A DNA stretch of 64,000 bases from a bacterium. GTDB taxonomy: Bacteria; Bacillota; Clostridia; Oscillospirales; Oscillospiraceae. Location of the stretch: positions 20,062 through 84,061 of the forward strand of contig JAHYYS010000001.1 in assembly GCA_019424865.1 (NCBI GenBank), in the 5' to 3' direction. Position 1 is the stretch's first letter. Each line of letters begins with the position of its first letter. Made by a program: the position numbers and the translations under genes. The notes beneath the pieces were generated by a model. The model did not search any database, was not told where the DNA came from, and worked only from the letters and a program-made list of their open reading frames with translations. This document shows positions 24,835-32,461 of the stretch, piece after piece.

Positions 24835-25036
24835 AACGTACCTCCTAAATCGTTTCAATCATATTTGGAAGTCAAATAGTCGGATCGGCGTATTTCCTTG
24901 TTTCGCTCATTTAAAATTTTATGTTCGGGATAAAACAACTTCTTTTTTCAGTCTAGTCAGAGAAGCAGGGGAGAAAGGGGGCTGCCTGCCAACTTCCAAC
25001 GCGTTTGAATTGAGAGGCCTGCGCCGGATGTAGGTT
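24835..25036. other. Gap within the lyase operon, nothing definite seen
   Basis: A 200-base AT-rich gap between amidohydrolase and symporter. It is longer than usual inside an operon, so an internal promoter is possible, but no convincing -35/-10 pair was found. Confidence 0.4.
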
Positions 25037-26239
25037 TTATCCGTCGGATTTCCCTTCCTGGTGCTCCTGAAGCCACTGGATCGCACAGCCCGCCAATGCG
25101 GCGGAGCCCCGCCACAAAACCGCCTCGTTGAGGCAAAACCGTGGACTGTGGAGCGGGACACTCTCTGTTTCTCCGCCAAAGCCGCAGCCCAGATGGAGGT
25201 AAGAGCCGGGACAGAAGGAGAAAAATTCAGAAATGTCGTCGCTGGCCATCAGGTTGGAGGTAATCTCGGTACAGCCCTCCTCCGAAAACAGCCCGAGAAG
25301 CGCCCGCACGGCACACTCGGTGACCTGGGTGTCGTTGTCCACAATCTGATTGGATTCCAAAATCTCCAGCTCCCACCGGCATCCGCTCTCTGCTGCAGCC
25401 TGACAGGCTGCCTGCCTGAGCTCGTCCAGAATTTTCTGGCGGGCCTGGGCATTTTTTGTGCGCACCGACCCCAGAAGCCTGGCACGCTCCGGGACAACAT
25501 TGCTTTTTTCGCCCGCGGAGATCGCCCCGACTGCCACCACGGAGGGAACCGGCTGCGCCTGCCAGAATTTCGACAGCTGTTCAACACGGAGGACAGCTCT
25601 GGCCGCCGCGTAGAGGGGGTTGTGCACATGCTCCGGCTCTGAGATATGGCCGCCCCGGCCGAAGAAGGTAATGGAGAAGGAGTCGCTCCCCGCCATAAGC
25701 GGTCCCTTCTTAAAGCCAATCACACCGGGCCCCAGCTCCGGCACAGATCCGGTCACATGCAGGCCGAACATGGCCTGTACAGGAGGATGTTCCAGCACGC
25801 CCTCCTGTATCATGGCGTGTGCTCCGCCGCAGCCCTCCTCGCCCGGCTGGAAAATACACTTGACGGTTCCCGGCAGCGCCTGGCGGCGGGCTTGAAGCAG
25901 TGCCACCGCACCCAGCAGCATCGCCATGTGGCCGTCATGTCCGCACGCATGCATGCAGCCGTTTTGGGAGGCGAAGGGGAGACCGGTCTCTTCCTTCAGC
26001 GGGAGGGCGTCCATATCGGCGCGCAGGGCCACGACGCCGCCCGGACCGCCCTGAATCAGAACCTCGATCCCGGAAGTTCCCCGGTGAAGCCGGTACGAGG
26101 CCCCCATGCTGTCCAAAATGCTGCAAAGCGCCTCCCGGGTTTTGGGCAGATGGATGCCAACCTCCGGAATTTGATGCAATTGCCGCCGCCATGTGACAAT
26201 TTGGTCTTCAAGCGCTTTTGCATCCAGCAGAAGCATCAT
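25037..26239 (-). CDS. M20 family amidohydrolase / amino-acid deacylase
   Basis: 400 residues, M20D type (hippurate hydrolase, IAA-amino-acid hydrolase relatives). Metal and catalytic residues are visible: ALRADMDALPL, CMHACGHDGHMAMLLG, FQPGEEGCGGA, and GLHV. It cleaves an amide bond on an N-acyl or otherwise conjugated amino acid; the exact substrate is unknown. The start ATG at 26239 overlaps the stop of the lyase-fold gene by four bases, so the two are co-translated. The operon order lyase fold, amidohydrolase, symporter suggests import, deacylation and processing of one substrate. Confidence 0.92.
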   Translation of the reverse strand: MMLLLDAKALEDQIVTWRRQLHQIPEVGIHLPKTREALCSILDSMGASYRLHRGTSGIEVLIQGGPGGVVALRADMDALPLKEETGLPFASQNGCMHACGHDGHMAMLLGAVALLQARRQALPGTVKCIFQPGEEGCGGAHAMIQEGVLEHPPVQAMFGLHVTGSVPELGPGVIGFKKGPLMAGSDSFSITFFGRGGHISEPEHVHNPLYAAARAVLRVEQLSKFWQAQPVPSVVAVGAISAGEKSNVVPERARLLGSVRTKNAQARQKILDELRQAACQAAAESGCRWELEILESNQIVDNDTQVTECAVRALLGLFSEEGCTEITSNLMASDDISEFFSFCPGSYLHLGCGFGGETESVPLHSPRFCLNEAVLWRGSAALAGCAIQWLQEHQEGKSDG

Positions 26240-27744
26240 ACCAGCTTCCTTTCCCATAGAATTCCTGTCGACCGCAGCAGGTCGTGGACACGCTCCATAT
26301 CCGCCCCCAGATCCCGGTTGTCCTCCTGCAGGAAGGGGATCTCCTTCCGAAGCGCGTCGTAGGCAAATTTGGTGCCGGCGCCCGTGAAGGGGCGGCCGCT
26401 GACATCCGCGGCCTGGGCCGCGTACATCCCTTCAATTCCCAGCAGATACCACAGCAGGTTCAAAATTTCTTTTGTCTTCCGCATTACCTGGGGCGTGTTG
26501 CAGCCGTGGTCCTCTGTGTCATTTCCTGTGGGCATATAGTCCAGAGAGGTGGGATTTGCCAGATGGCGGATCTCCCCGTCCAGGGCGCTGACAGTTTTTT
26601 CCACGGTTGCGTATCCAATAACCTGGGTTTCGGGCCGCAGGAAACGGGACAGGCCGGAAAACCGTTCGTCCCCCATCCGCATAATGCGGTGGGCGCTCAG
26701 ACGGGCCACGTGTGCAAGGGCCAGATCCAGCATCTCGAAGGCCAGCGCAAGACTGGTGATGATGAAGTGGGAGGTGGAGATAATTTCGCGCTCCTCTGTC
26801 AGCACCATCGGGCAGTCGTCTGTCGCGTTGAGGTATTGGGGCAGCAGCTTTTGCACATAGGCCAGGGCCTCTCGGGCCGCCCCGTGGATGGCGCAGCTGC
26901 TCTTGTAGCTCAGGGCGCCCGCCAGGGACTCGCTCCCCTGCTGCCACAGGTCGCTTCCCGTCAGACAGCTGCGCACATAGCTCAGGCTGCTGTGCTGTCC
27001 CTCCAGCTTCCTGCCGCGTTCAGCGCGCATGTCCAAAAACATGGGGTTATACCGCTGGGCCTCAAACCCCATGGCGTACACCACATCGGCGGTTTCCAGA
27101 ATGCGCGCGCTCTCCTCCCACAGCAAAACCGCCTGGGCGACGGAAAAGGCGTTGCTGCTCACCAGGGGGAGTCCGTCCTTCGGCCCCAGGACCAGCGGGG
27201 AAAGGCCGCACTGGGCCAATGCCTCCCGCGCCGGACAGGCCTGACCCTTGTACTCCACCGTCCCCTCCCCGATCATGGCCAGTCCGACATAGGCCATGTT
27301 GCCCAGGTCGGACATGCCGACGGAGCCGCGCTGGGGGATTCGGGGATGAATCCCGTGGTTCAGCATGTCACACAGCAGCTGAAGGATCTCCACCTGCACC
27401 CCGGCTACGCTGCATAAAAAGCCGTTGAGCCGGCACAGCATCGTGGCCCGCACTACCTCCCGGTCGGCAAAGGGGGGCAGGGCGATGCTGTGGGAATAGA
27501 GGATTCGCCGGTTGAACGCCTGATATGCCTCGGGGGTGATGTGGTTGTCCTTGTTTGCCCCGACGCCTGTGTTCAGCCCGTATATCTGTTTGGTGGACTT
27601 GGTCAGCTCCCAGACCACAGCCCGCGAAGCCCGGCAGCGCTCCAGCGCCTCCTCAGAAAGAGCGATCCGTTTTCCCTCCCGTGATACCTGGACCACATCC
27701 TGAAACGTCAGGCTCCGTCCGTCCAATACCAAACTTTCTCCCAA
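26236..27744 (-). CDS. Histidine/aromatic ammonia-lyase-fold protein lacking the MIO triad
   Basis: 502 residues of the HAL/PAL fold. Conserved parts: IYGLNTGVGANKDN near residue 55, RIPQRGSVG near 135, IGEG near 160, and PTGNDTEDHGCNTPQ near 410. The electrophilic cofactor MIO comes from Ala-Ser-Gly in GSVGASGDL. Here the sequence is GSVGMSDLGNMAY: Ala is Met and one residue is missing, so MIO cannot form by the usual route. The Asn of the NGT motif is also changed (GLPLVSSNAF). It is either a different reaction, a non-enzymatic role, or an unusual cofactor. Start TTG at 27744, eight bases after AAGGGAGG; the GTG at 27753 overlaps that site. First gene of the operon. Confidence 0.85.
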   Translation of the reverse strand: MGESLVLDGRSLTFQDVVQVSREGKRIALSEEALERCRASRAVVWELTKSTKQIYGLNTGVGANKDNHITPEAYQAFNRRILYSHSIALPPFADREVVRATMLCRLNGFLCSVAGVQVEILQLLCDMLNHGIHPRIPQRGSVGMSDLGNMAYVGLAMIGEGTVEYKGQACPAREALAQCGLSPLVLGPKDGLPLVSSNAFSVAQAVLLWEESARILETADVVYAMGFEAQRYNPMFLDMRAERGRKLEGQHSSLSYVRSCLTGSDLWQQGSESLAGALSYKSSCAIHGAAREALAYVQKLLPQYLNATDDCPMVLTEEREIISTSHFIITSLALAFEMLDLALAHVARLSAHRIMRMGDERFSGLSRFLRPETQVIGYATVEKTVSALDGEIRHLANPTSLDYMPTGNDTEDHGCNTPQVMRKTKEILNLLWYLLGIEGMYAAQAADVSGRPFTGAGTKFAYDALRKEIPFLQEDNRDLGADMERVHDLLRSTGILWERKLV

Positions 27745-28132
27745 GGAAAACACCTCCCTTTTTTGATATATTCATTGTAATAGAAATCGTTCTGCGGCGG
27801 AAATCCCAACTTTTTGTATCCCTATTGATATTTTTTATTACTTTAATGAAATGTCGTGAAAGAGCTTCTTGCTTTTTGAAGGGAAGTAATTTAGTATTAT
27901 CATACAGCTTGTCAAAAAAGCCCTCCTGCAAGGAGTTCCGCCGTCCGCAGACGGCGGAATAAAATAAAATCCAGTCATTTCCAAGGACATGCGCCTGGGA
28001 AATGACACCTCTCACGAAATTTTGGGCGACAATTTCGCAAGAAATCGAGCCTGAAATTTCGTGCGGCCTACTCGAAAAAGTGGCATTCGCCACTTTTTCG
28101 ACAGTCTCATCATAATGGGGGGAGATCTGCGC
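27745..28132. promoter_or_regulatory. Divergent control region between lyase operon and LysR gene
   Basis: About 390 bases without a gene. The part next to the lyase gene (27760-27905) is AT-rich and should hold the operon promoter and LysR sites, but no clean -35/-10 pair could be fixed. The part next to lysR (27919-28100) is the hairpin array described separately. Confidence 0.5.
27919..28100. repeat. Five-hairpin array element (array A)
   Basis: Five stems in a row: CTCCT/AGGAG (about 27921-27934), TTCCGCCGTC/GACGGCGGAA (27935-27958), GTCATTTCC/GGAAATGAC (27974-28006), CACGAAATTT/AAATTTCGTG (28013-28063, with an inner ATTTC/GAAAT stem), and CGAAAAAGTGGC/GCCACTTTTTCG (28073-28100, perfect 12 bp). 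The frame across it is open on the minus strand (27653-28153), but that is typical of repeat palindromes, not of a gene. It is probably a multicopy palindromic repeat of this lineage. Confidence 0.65.
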
Positions 28133-29029
28133 ATGAAAATCCAGTATCTGCAATATGCCCTGACGGTAGCGGAGACAAAATCCATCAGCAAGGCGGCGGA
28201 AAAGCTGCTGCTTTCCCAGCCGAATGTGAGCAGCGCCCTGAAGAATATGGAGGAGGAGCTGGGCTTTGCCATCTTCTACCGGACCAACAAGGGCGTGGTC
28301 CCAACGGCAAAGGGCCGCGAGTTTCTTCAGAGCGCCCGAAAAATTTTAACAGAGTACGATCATATGACCGCGCTGGGGACGCGGGATGTTCAGCATCAAT
28401 TTCACCTGTCGGCCGGATATCACTCTGTCGTTGACGAGGCATTTGCGCGTCTGTGCGCCAAATATCAGAGCAGCGATCGGCTTAACTTTTCCATCGTCAA
28501 CACGGATCCGGAGCAGATTATTGAAAACGTCTACGATAACGCCAGCGATCTGGGGGTCCTGCTTCTGCCGGACAGTGCGCCGGAGAAGCTGCAAAGCCTC
28601 TGCGAGAAAAAGGATTTGCAGATTATCCCGGTGCGCCGGCTGTGTTTTCATGTCAATCTGCGCAGCGGGCACCCCCTTTTGGAGGAGGAGCCCTTCGATT
28701 TTCAAAAGCTGCGGGACTATCCCTTCGTGGACTACGCGCAGAAAATTCTCTCCTCAAGCTCCGATTTGATTCAGGCGGGCATCGTGGACCCGGACAAGCG
28801 CATCCTGGTGGACAACCTGGATACCCGGTGTCATATCGTCCTGGTGTCCGATGCCTTCAGTGTGGGCTGTGACCTGCCGCTTCGCATCCGGGACCGGTAC
28901 CAGCGGGTCTGCATCCCCATTCCCAGCATGACCTATCAGATGGTTGCCGTCCACCGGCGGGACCAGCCCCTGAGCGAGGAGGCCCGGTGCTATCTGGAAT
29001 TTCTGTTCAGCGAAATTGCGGAGATGTGA
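28133..29029 (+). CDS. LysR family transcriptional regulator
   Basis: 298 residues. N-terminal winged helix: MKIQYLQYALTVAETKSISK, then AAEKLLLSQPNVSSALKNME, the standard LysR HTH. A periplasmic-binding-like effector domain fills the rest. Start ATG at 28133 behind GGGGGAG. It is divergent from the lyase-fold operon and is therefore its likely activator, responding to a substrate or product of that pathway. It ends 31 bases before the inner arm of attR. Confidence 0.92.
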   Translation: MKIQYLQYALTVAETKSISKAAEKLLLSQPNVSSALKNMEEELGFAIFYRTNKGVVPTAKGREFLQSARKILTEYDHMTALGTRDVQHQFHLSAGYHSVVDEAFARLCAKYQSSDRLNFSIVNTDPEQIIENVYDNASDLGVLLLPDSAPEKLQSLCEKKDLQIIPVRRLCFHVNLRSGHPLLEEEPFDFQKLRDYPFVDYAQKILSSSSDLIQAGIVDPDKRILVDNLDTRCHIVLVSDAFSVGCDLPLRIRDRYQRVCIPIPSMTYQMVAVHRRDQPLSEEARCYLEFLFSEIAEM

Positions 29030-29060
29030 TTCCCGCTGCGCCCGGCGGCAGACCGGCAGG

Positions 29061-29105
29061 CGGGTATCAAAGGCGCTGTGTCTTCCGACCAGGACTGTAT
29101 GGAGG
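29061..29105 (+). other. attR of the serine-recombinase element
   Basis: Element arm CGGGTATCAAAG at 29061-29072, 14-base gap, core GA at 29087-29088, then gene X resumes (CCAGGACTGTATGG). The arm is the exact reverse complement of CTTTGATACCCG at attL and at the same distance from the core; about 20 of 26 arm positions are symmetric overall. Confidence 0.8.
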
Positions 29106-29833
29106 ATCTGCGGGTCTATCCCACCCGCTGCTCCCAGGAAGTGATTGACCGGGCCGTGTCGGTCAAGGCCGGAACCGCTGAGCTGCTGTGCGCGTACATC
29201 GACGTGGAGCCGGTGGGATATAACCGGGGCTTTTACACCGTGGACGTGCGCTACTTCTATCGCATCACGGCGGATGCCTTTGTGGGCGCCGCCCGTCCGG
29301 TTGAGATTACCGGGCTGGTGGTGTTTGACAAGCGGGTCATCCTCTTCGGCAGCGAGGGCGGCGCGAAAGTGTTCAGCTCCGCCGACCATGGGGACTGCGA
29401 CGCCCATGGCCTGTCTAAGGTGGGCGCCCCCACCGCCGTGGTGGAGGCGGTTGACCCGCTGATTCTGGGCATGAAGCTGGTGGACGTGTGCCAGTGCCAG
29501 CCCTGCGACTGCGGCTGCAGCGAAATTCCGGGGCCGGTGGCCGCCTGTTTCCAGGAGGACCTGATTACCGGCGGCGATGTTCACCGCCTGTATGTTACCC
29601 TGGGCCAGTTCTCCATCATCCGGCTGGAGCGGGACACCCAGTTGCTGATCCCTGCCTATGATTACTGCATGCCCGACAAGGAGTGCACCTGCGGCGGCGA
29701 CTGCCAGGAGGATCCCTGCGAGCTGTTCCGCCGGGTGCAGTTCCCTGTGGGCGAGTTCTTCCCGCCCAACGCCCTGAGCCCCAGGGGCGAGAGCTATCAG
29801 GAGATGCGCTCCACCGGCTGCTGCTGCAGCTGA
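29089..29833 (+). pseudogene. Gene X, 3' segment (cysteine-rich protein of unknown function)
   Basis: 248 codons without their native start; a GTG at 29078 gives an open frame but has no ribosome site and lies in the attR arm. The rejoined protein would be 280 residues. It has VDVRYFYRITADAF and VFDKRVILFGSEGGAKVFSS in a beta-rich core. Its second half is cysteine-rich: CQCQPCDCGCSEIPG, YDYCMPDKECTCGGDCQEDP and a terminal STGCCCS. The function is unknown. Its cysteine content would suit a cross-linked spore coat or exosporium layer, but this is inference. Confidence 0.75.
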
Positions 29834-29881
29834 GCGCAGAGCTGCGGCCGGGCAGACCGGCAGCATTTCACAAAAAGCACA

Positions 29882-30015
29882 AGGCAGGCGGGCCGCTTCC
29901 ATCAGAAGCGGCCCGCCTGCCTGTGGGCAAAACGGAGGCCCGTCGAAATGGCGGGGTGGGAAGAGCGGCAGAGCGCGGCCCCTCAGCTGAAAGCTGAGGG
30001 GCCGCGCTCTGTTCA
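29882..30015. terminator. Two strong hairpins between gene X and the alcohol dehydrogenase
   Basis: GGCAGGCGGGCCGCTTC with its complement (29883-29921), and AGAGCGCGGCCCCTCAGCT with its complement around loop GAA (29972-30012), a 19-bp perfect stem. They sit between convergent genes and probably end both transcripts, although T-runs are weak. Confidence 0.65.
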
Positions 30016-30099
30016 GAATGGAAGGAGGGATTGTGAAAGAAAGAAGCTTTTTGGTCGGGTGAGCGCTGCGGCGGTCCGCAAACGGGCCGGAGAGCGGGC

Positions 30100-31257
30100 T
30101 CAGATTCCCTCGTAGGCCTGGGAAAAGACCTCGATGATCTGTTCCTTGGTGGCGGTCCGGGGATTGGTAAGGCTGCACACGTCCTTCTGGGCGTTTTCCG
30201 CCATGGTGGCGAAGTCCGCGGGGTTGACGCCCAAGTCCTTCAGGCTGTGGGGAATGCCCAGCTGCCGGCCCATGGTCTGGACGGCTGCGATGCCGCGCTC
30301 GGCGGCCTCGCACACGGACAGACCCTCGTCCCGCACACCGACAGCCACGGCGATCTTCTGGAAGCGGGCCATGTTGCCGATGAGGTTAAACCGCATCACA
30401 TAGGGGAGGAGGACCGCGTTGCACACGCCGTGGGGCAGGTTATAAAAGCCGCCCAGCTGGTGCGCCATGGCGTGGACATAGCCCAGCGAGGCGTTGTTGA
30501 AGGCGATGCCGGCCAGATACTGGGCATAGGCCATCTTGTCCCGGGCCTTCATGTAATTGCCGTTGGCCACCGCCTTGGGCAGATAGTGGGTGATCATCTG
30601 AATCGCCATAATGGCCGCCGCATCGGTCAGCGGATTGGAGTCGGTGGAGACATAGGCCTCGATGGCGTGGGTCAGGGCGTCCATGCCGGTGGCGGCGGTG
30701 AGGGAGGGCGGCATGCCCTTCATCAGCTCGGGATCGTTGATGGCGATCTGGGGGGTGACGCGCCAGTCCACAATGGACATCTTGACCTTTCGGGCCGTGT
30801 CGGTGATGATGCAGAACCGGGTAATCTCAGAGGCGGTTCCGGCGGTGGTGTTCACTGCCATCAGGGGCATCAGGGGGCGGTTGGAGCGGTCGATGCCCTC
30901 ATAGTCGTGGATGCGTCCGCCGTTGGCGGCCACCATGCCGATGCCTTTGGCACAGTCGTGGGAGGAGCCGCCGCCCAGAGAGAGGATGGAGTCGCAGCCG
31001 TTTTCCTGAAAAGCGGCCACGCCGGCCTCCACGTTCTTGTCGGTGGGGTTGGGCTCGGCGCCGTCGAAGATGGCGCTGTCCACGCCGGACTGGCTCAAAA
31101 TGGACTGGATCTGAGCGGCCATTCCGCTCTGGGCCAAAAACTTGTCCGTGACGATCATGGTTTTGTGTCCGCCCAGACTTTTCATCAGCTCGCCGGCCTC
31201 CTTGGAGGCCCCCATTCCAAAGACGTTTCGGGTGGGCAGGAAGTAATACGTTGACAT
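30100..31257 (-). CDS. Iron-containing alcohol dehydrogenase
   Basis: 385 residues, group III Fe-ADH (1,3-propanediol/butanol/methanol dehydrogenase-like). Nucleotide site: SLGGGSSHDCAKG near residue 95. Metal ligands: DPELMKG, MDALTHAIEAYVS, HAMAHQLGG, and NLPHGVCNAVLLP. It reduces an aldehyde with NAD(P)H during fermentation, or the reverse; the substrate cannot be told. Start ATG at 31257 behind AGGGGG. It has its own promoter and is a single-gene unit. Confidence 0.93.
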   Translation of the reverse strand: MSTYYFLPTRNVFGMGASKEAGELMKSLGGHKTMIVTDKFLAQSGMAAQIQSILSQSGVDSAIFDGAEPNPTDKNVEAGVAAFQENGCDSILSLGGGSSHDCAKGIGMVAANGGRIHDYEGIDRSNRPLMPLMAVNTTAGTASEITRFCIITDTARKVKMSIVDWRVTPQIAINDPELMKGMPPSLTAATGMDALTHAIEAYVSTDSNPLTDAAAIMAIQMITHYLPKAVANGNYMKARDKMAYAQYLAGIAFNNASLGYVHAMAHQLGGFYNLPHGVCNAVLLPYVMRFNLIGNMARFQKIAVAVGVRDEGLSVCEAAERGIAAVQTMGRQLGIPHSLKDLGVNPADFATMAENAQKDVCSLTNPRTATKEQIIEVFSQAYEGI

Positions 31258-31341
31258 GATAATGACCCCCTTATTCATAAACACGCATGCTCAAAAATGA
31301 AAGATTTATTTTTTAAAATTTCAAAAATTGAGGTTGGCGTT

Positions 31342-31370
31342 ATTATAGAAATAAAAGACGCGTTTGTCAA
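31342..31370 (-). promoter_or_regulatory. Sigma-A promoter of the iron alcohol dehydrogenase
   Basis: Minus strand TTGACA (31370-31365), 17-base spacer, TATAAT (31347-31342): a consensus match in both boxes. The leader is about 78 bases and AT-rich. The rest of the gap to 31619 is AT-rich then GC-rich, and no gene was seen in it. Confidence 0.85.
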
Positions 31371-31619
31371 GACGAAAAAACAACTCTTTTCAGAAAAAAA
31401 TTTATTAGCCTGAAGGGATAGAAGGAAAAAGAAAATGAATGATATTACTTTAAAAAATTCAAAACGAGGTGTGAGGCGTGCCGGGCTGAAACACGGAGCG
31501 GGCGGGGGCGGCACGGGGCCGGACATGAAAAACCGCCCCCGGACAGGCGGCAGGGCCGGTCCGAAGGCGGTCTCTTTGATGCGGGAATAAACACGCAGGC
31601 GGGGCGCAGGAATTTTTCG

Positions 31620-32273
31620 TTAAGAAGCGCTCCCGTTTTTGGAGAAATAGTCGCACCAGGGGCGCAGGGTGCAGCTCTGGCACTGGGGCCGGCGGGCGAT
31701 GCACACGGCCCGGCCGTGGAGAACCATCCGGTGACAAAAGTCGTTGGATTCCTCCGGCGGCAGGACGGCGCGCAGCTGCTGCTCCACCTTGGCCGGGTCC
31801 TTGGAACCGTCGGTGAGGCCCAGCAGCCCGGTGATGCGGATGCAGTGGGTATCGGCCACCACTACCCCGGGCACGTGGTACACATCGCCCAAAATCAGGT
31901 TGGCGGTCTTGCGCCCCACCCCGGGCAGCTTCAGCAGATCCTCCATGGTGTTGGGGACCTTGCCGCCGTAGTCCCGCAGCAGCATCTGGGAGGCCAGGAC
32001 GATGTCCCGGGCCTTGGCCCGGAAAAAGCCGGTGGAGTGGATGTACTGCTCCACCTCGCTGATGTCGGCCTGGGCCAGGGCCTCCAGCGTGGGATACCGG
32101 GCGAAGAGGGCCGGGGTCACCTGGTTGACCCGCTCGTCGGTGCACTGGGCGGCCAGCCGGACGGAGAAGAGAAGCTCATAGTCCTTCTGATATTCCAGCG
32201 AGCAGATGCCGTCCGGATACAGGGCCTTCAGCTCCTGAATAATGGCCAGCACGGCCTGTCTGTCCTTGCTCAT
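31620..32273 (-). CDS. nth: Endonuclease III
   Basis: 217 residues, a base-excision-repair glycosylase/AP lyase for oxidised pyrimidines. Seen: helix-hairpin-helix LPGVGRKTANLIL with the catalytic Lys, VADTHCIRIT with the catalytic Asp, and the C-terminal [4Fe-4S] site CIARRPQCQSCTLRPWC (C-x6-C-x2-C-x5-C). Start ATG at 32273, ten bases after GGGAGG; the in-frame TTG at 32282 is too close to it. Divergent from glyA. Confidence 0.95.
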   Translation of the reverse strand: MSKDRQAVLAIIQELKALYPDGICSLEYQKDYELLFSVRLAAQCTDERVNQVTPALFARYPTLEALAQADISEVEQYIHSTGFFRAKARDIVLASQMLLRDYGGKVPNTMEDLLKLPGVGRKTANLILGDVYHVPGVVVADTHCIRITGLLGLTDGSKDPAKVEQQLRAVLPPEESNDFCHRMVLHGRAVCIARRPQCQSCTLRPWCDYFSKNGSAS

Positions 32274-32384
32274 GTCGATCAAACCTCCCGGGGCTCCGGC
32301 TCTGTGTCCGGCGGCCCGCGCTATTTCTGTCTATCATATCATATTTTTCGGGAAAAAACGATGAAATTTTTAGGCCGGGGCGGA

Positions 32385-32412
32385 TTGTGTTTTTTGGAAG
32401 CTATGCTATAAT
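32385..32412 (+). promoter_or_regulatory. Sigma-A promoter of glyA
   Basis: TTGTGT (32385-32390), 16-base spacer, TATAAT (32407-32412), ending 49 bases before the glyA ATG. Confidence 0.65.
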
Positions 32413-32461
32413 GTAAAACTATACCGGATTAAAGTAAAAAAGCGGAAAGGAGCCGATTCCC

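Larger units (their letters stand above)
20018..29088. mobile_element. 9.07-kb serine-recombinase element integrated in gene X (skin-like)
   Basis: The element runs from the GA core at 20018 to the GA core at 29087-29088 and splits gene X into two collinear halves. It carries one large serine recombinase facing the left end, two small unknown genes, a Cu/Zn SOD-like gene, a small cysteine-rich gene, an operon for an ammonia-lyase-fold protein, an M20 amidohydrolase and a sodium symporter, and a LysR regulator. No phage structural, replication or conjugation genes were seen, so it is not a full prophage or ICE. The design (recombinase at one end, host gene restored in frame by excision) is that of the skin and similar intervening elements. 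Whether excision happens, and when, cannot be seen from sequence. Confidence 0.8.

Noticed and set aside
27653..28153. 166-codon minus-strand open frame across the control region
   Set aside because: It runs through five palindromes and into the lyase gene start; no ribosome site or family. Read as a by-product of the hairpin repeat.
20034..29072. CTTTGATACCCG and CGGGTATCAAAG as ends of a 9-kb invertible segment
   Set aside because: They are inverted, but both halves of gene X point the same way. Inversion would have flipped one half. Integration of an element with symmetric attP arms explains the data.
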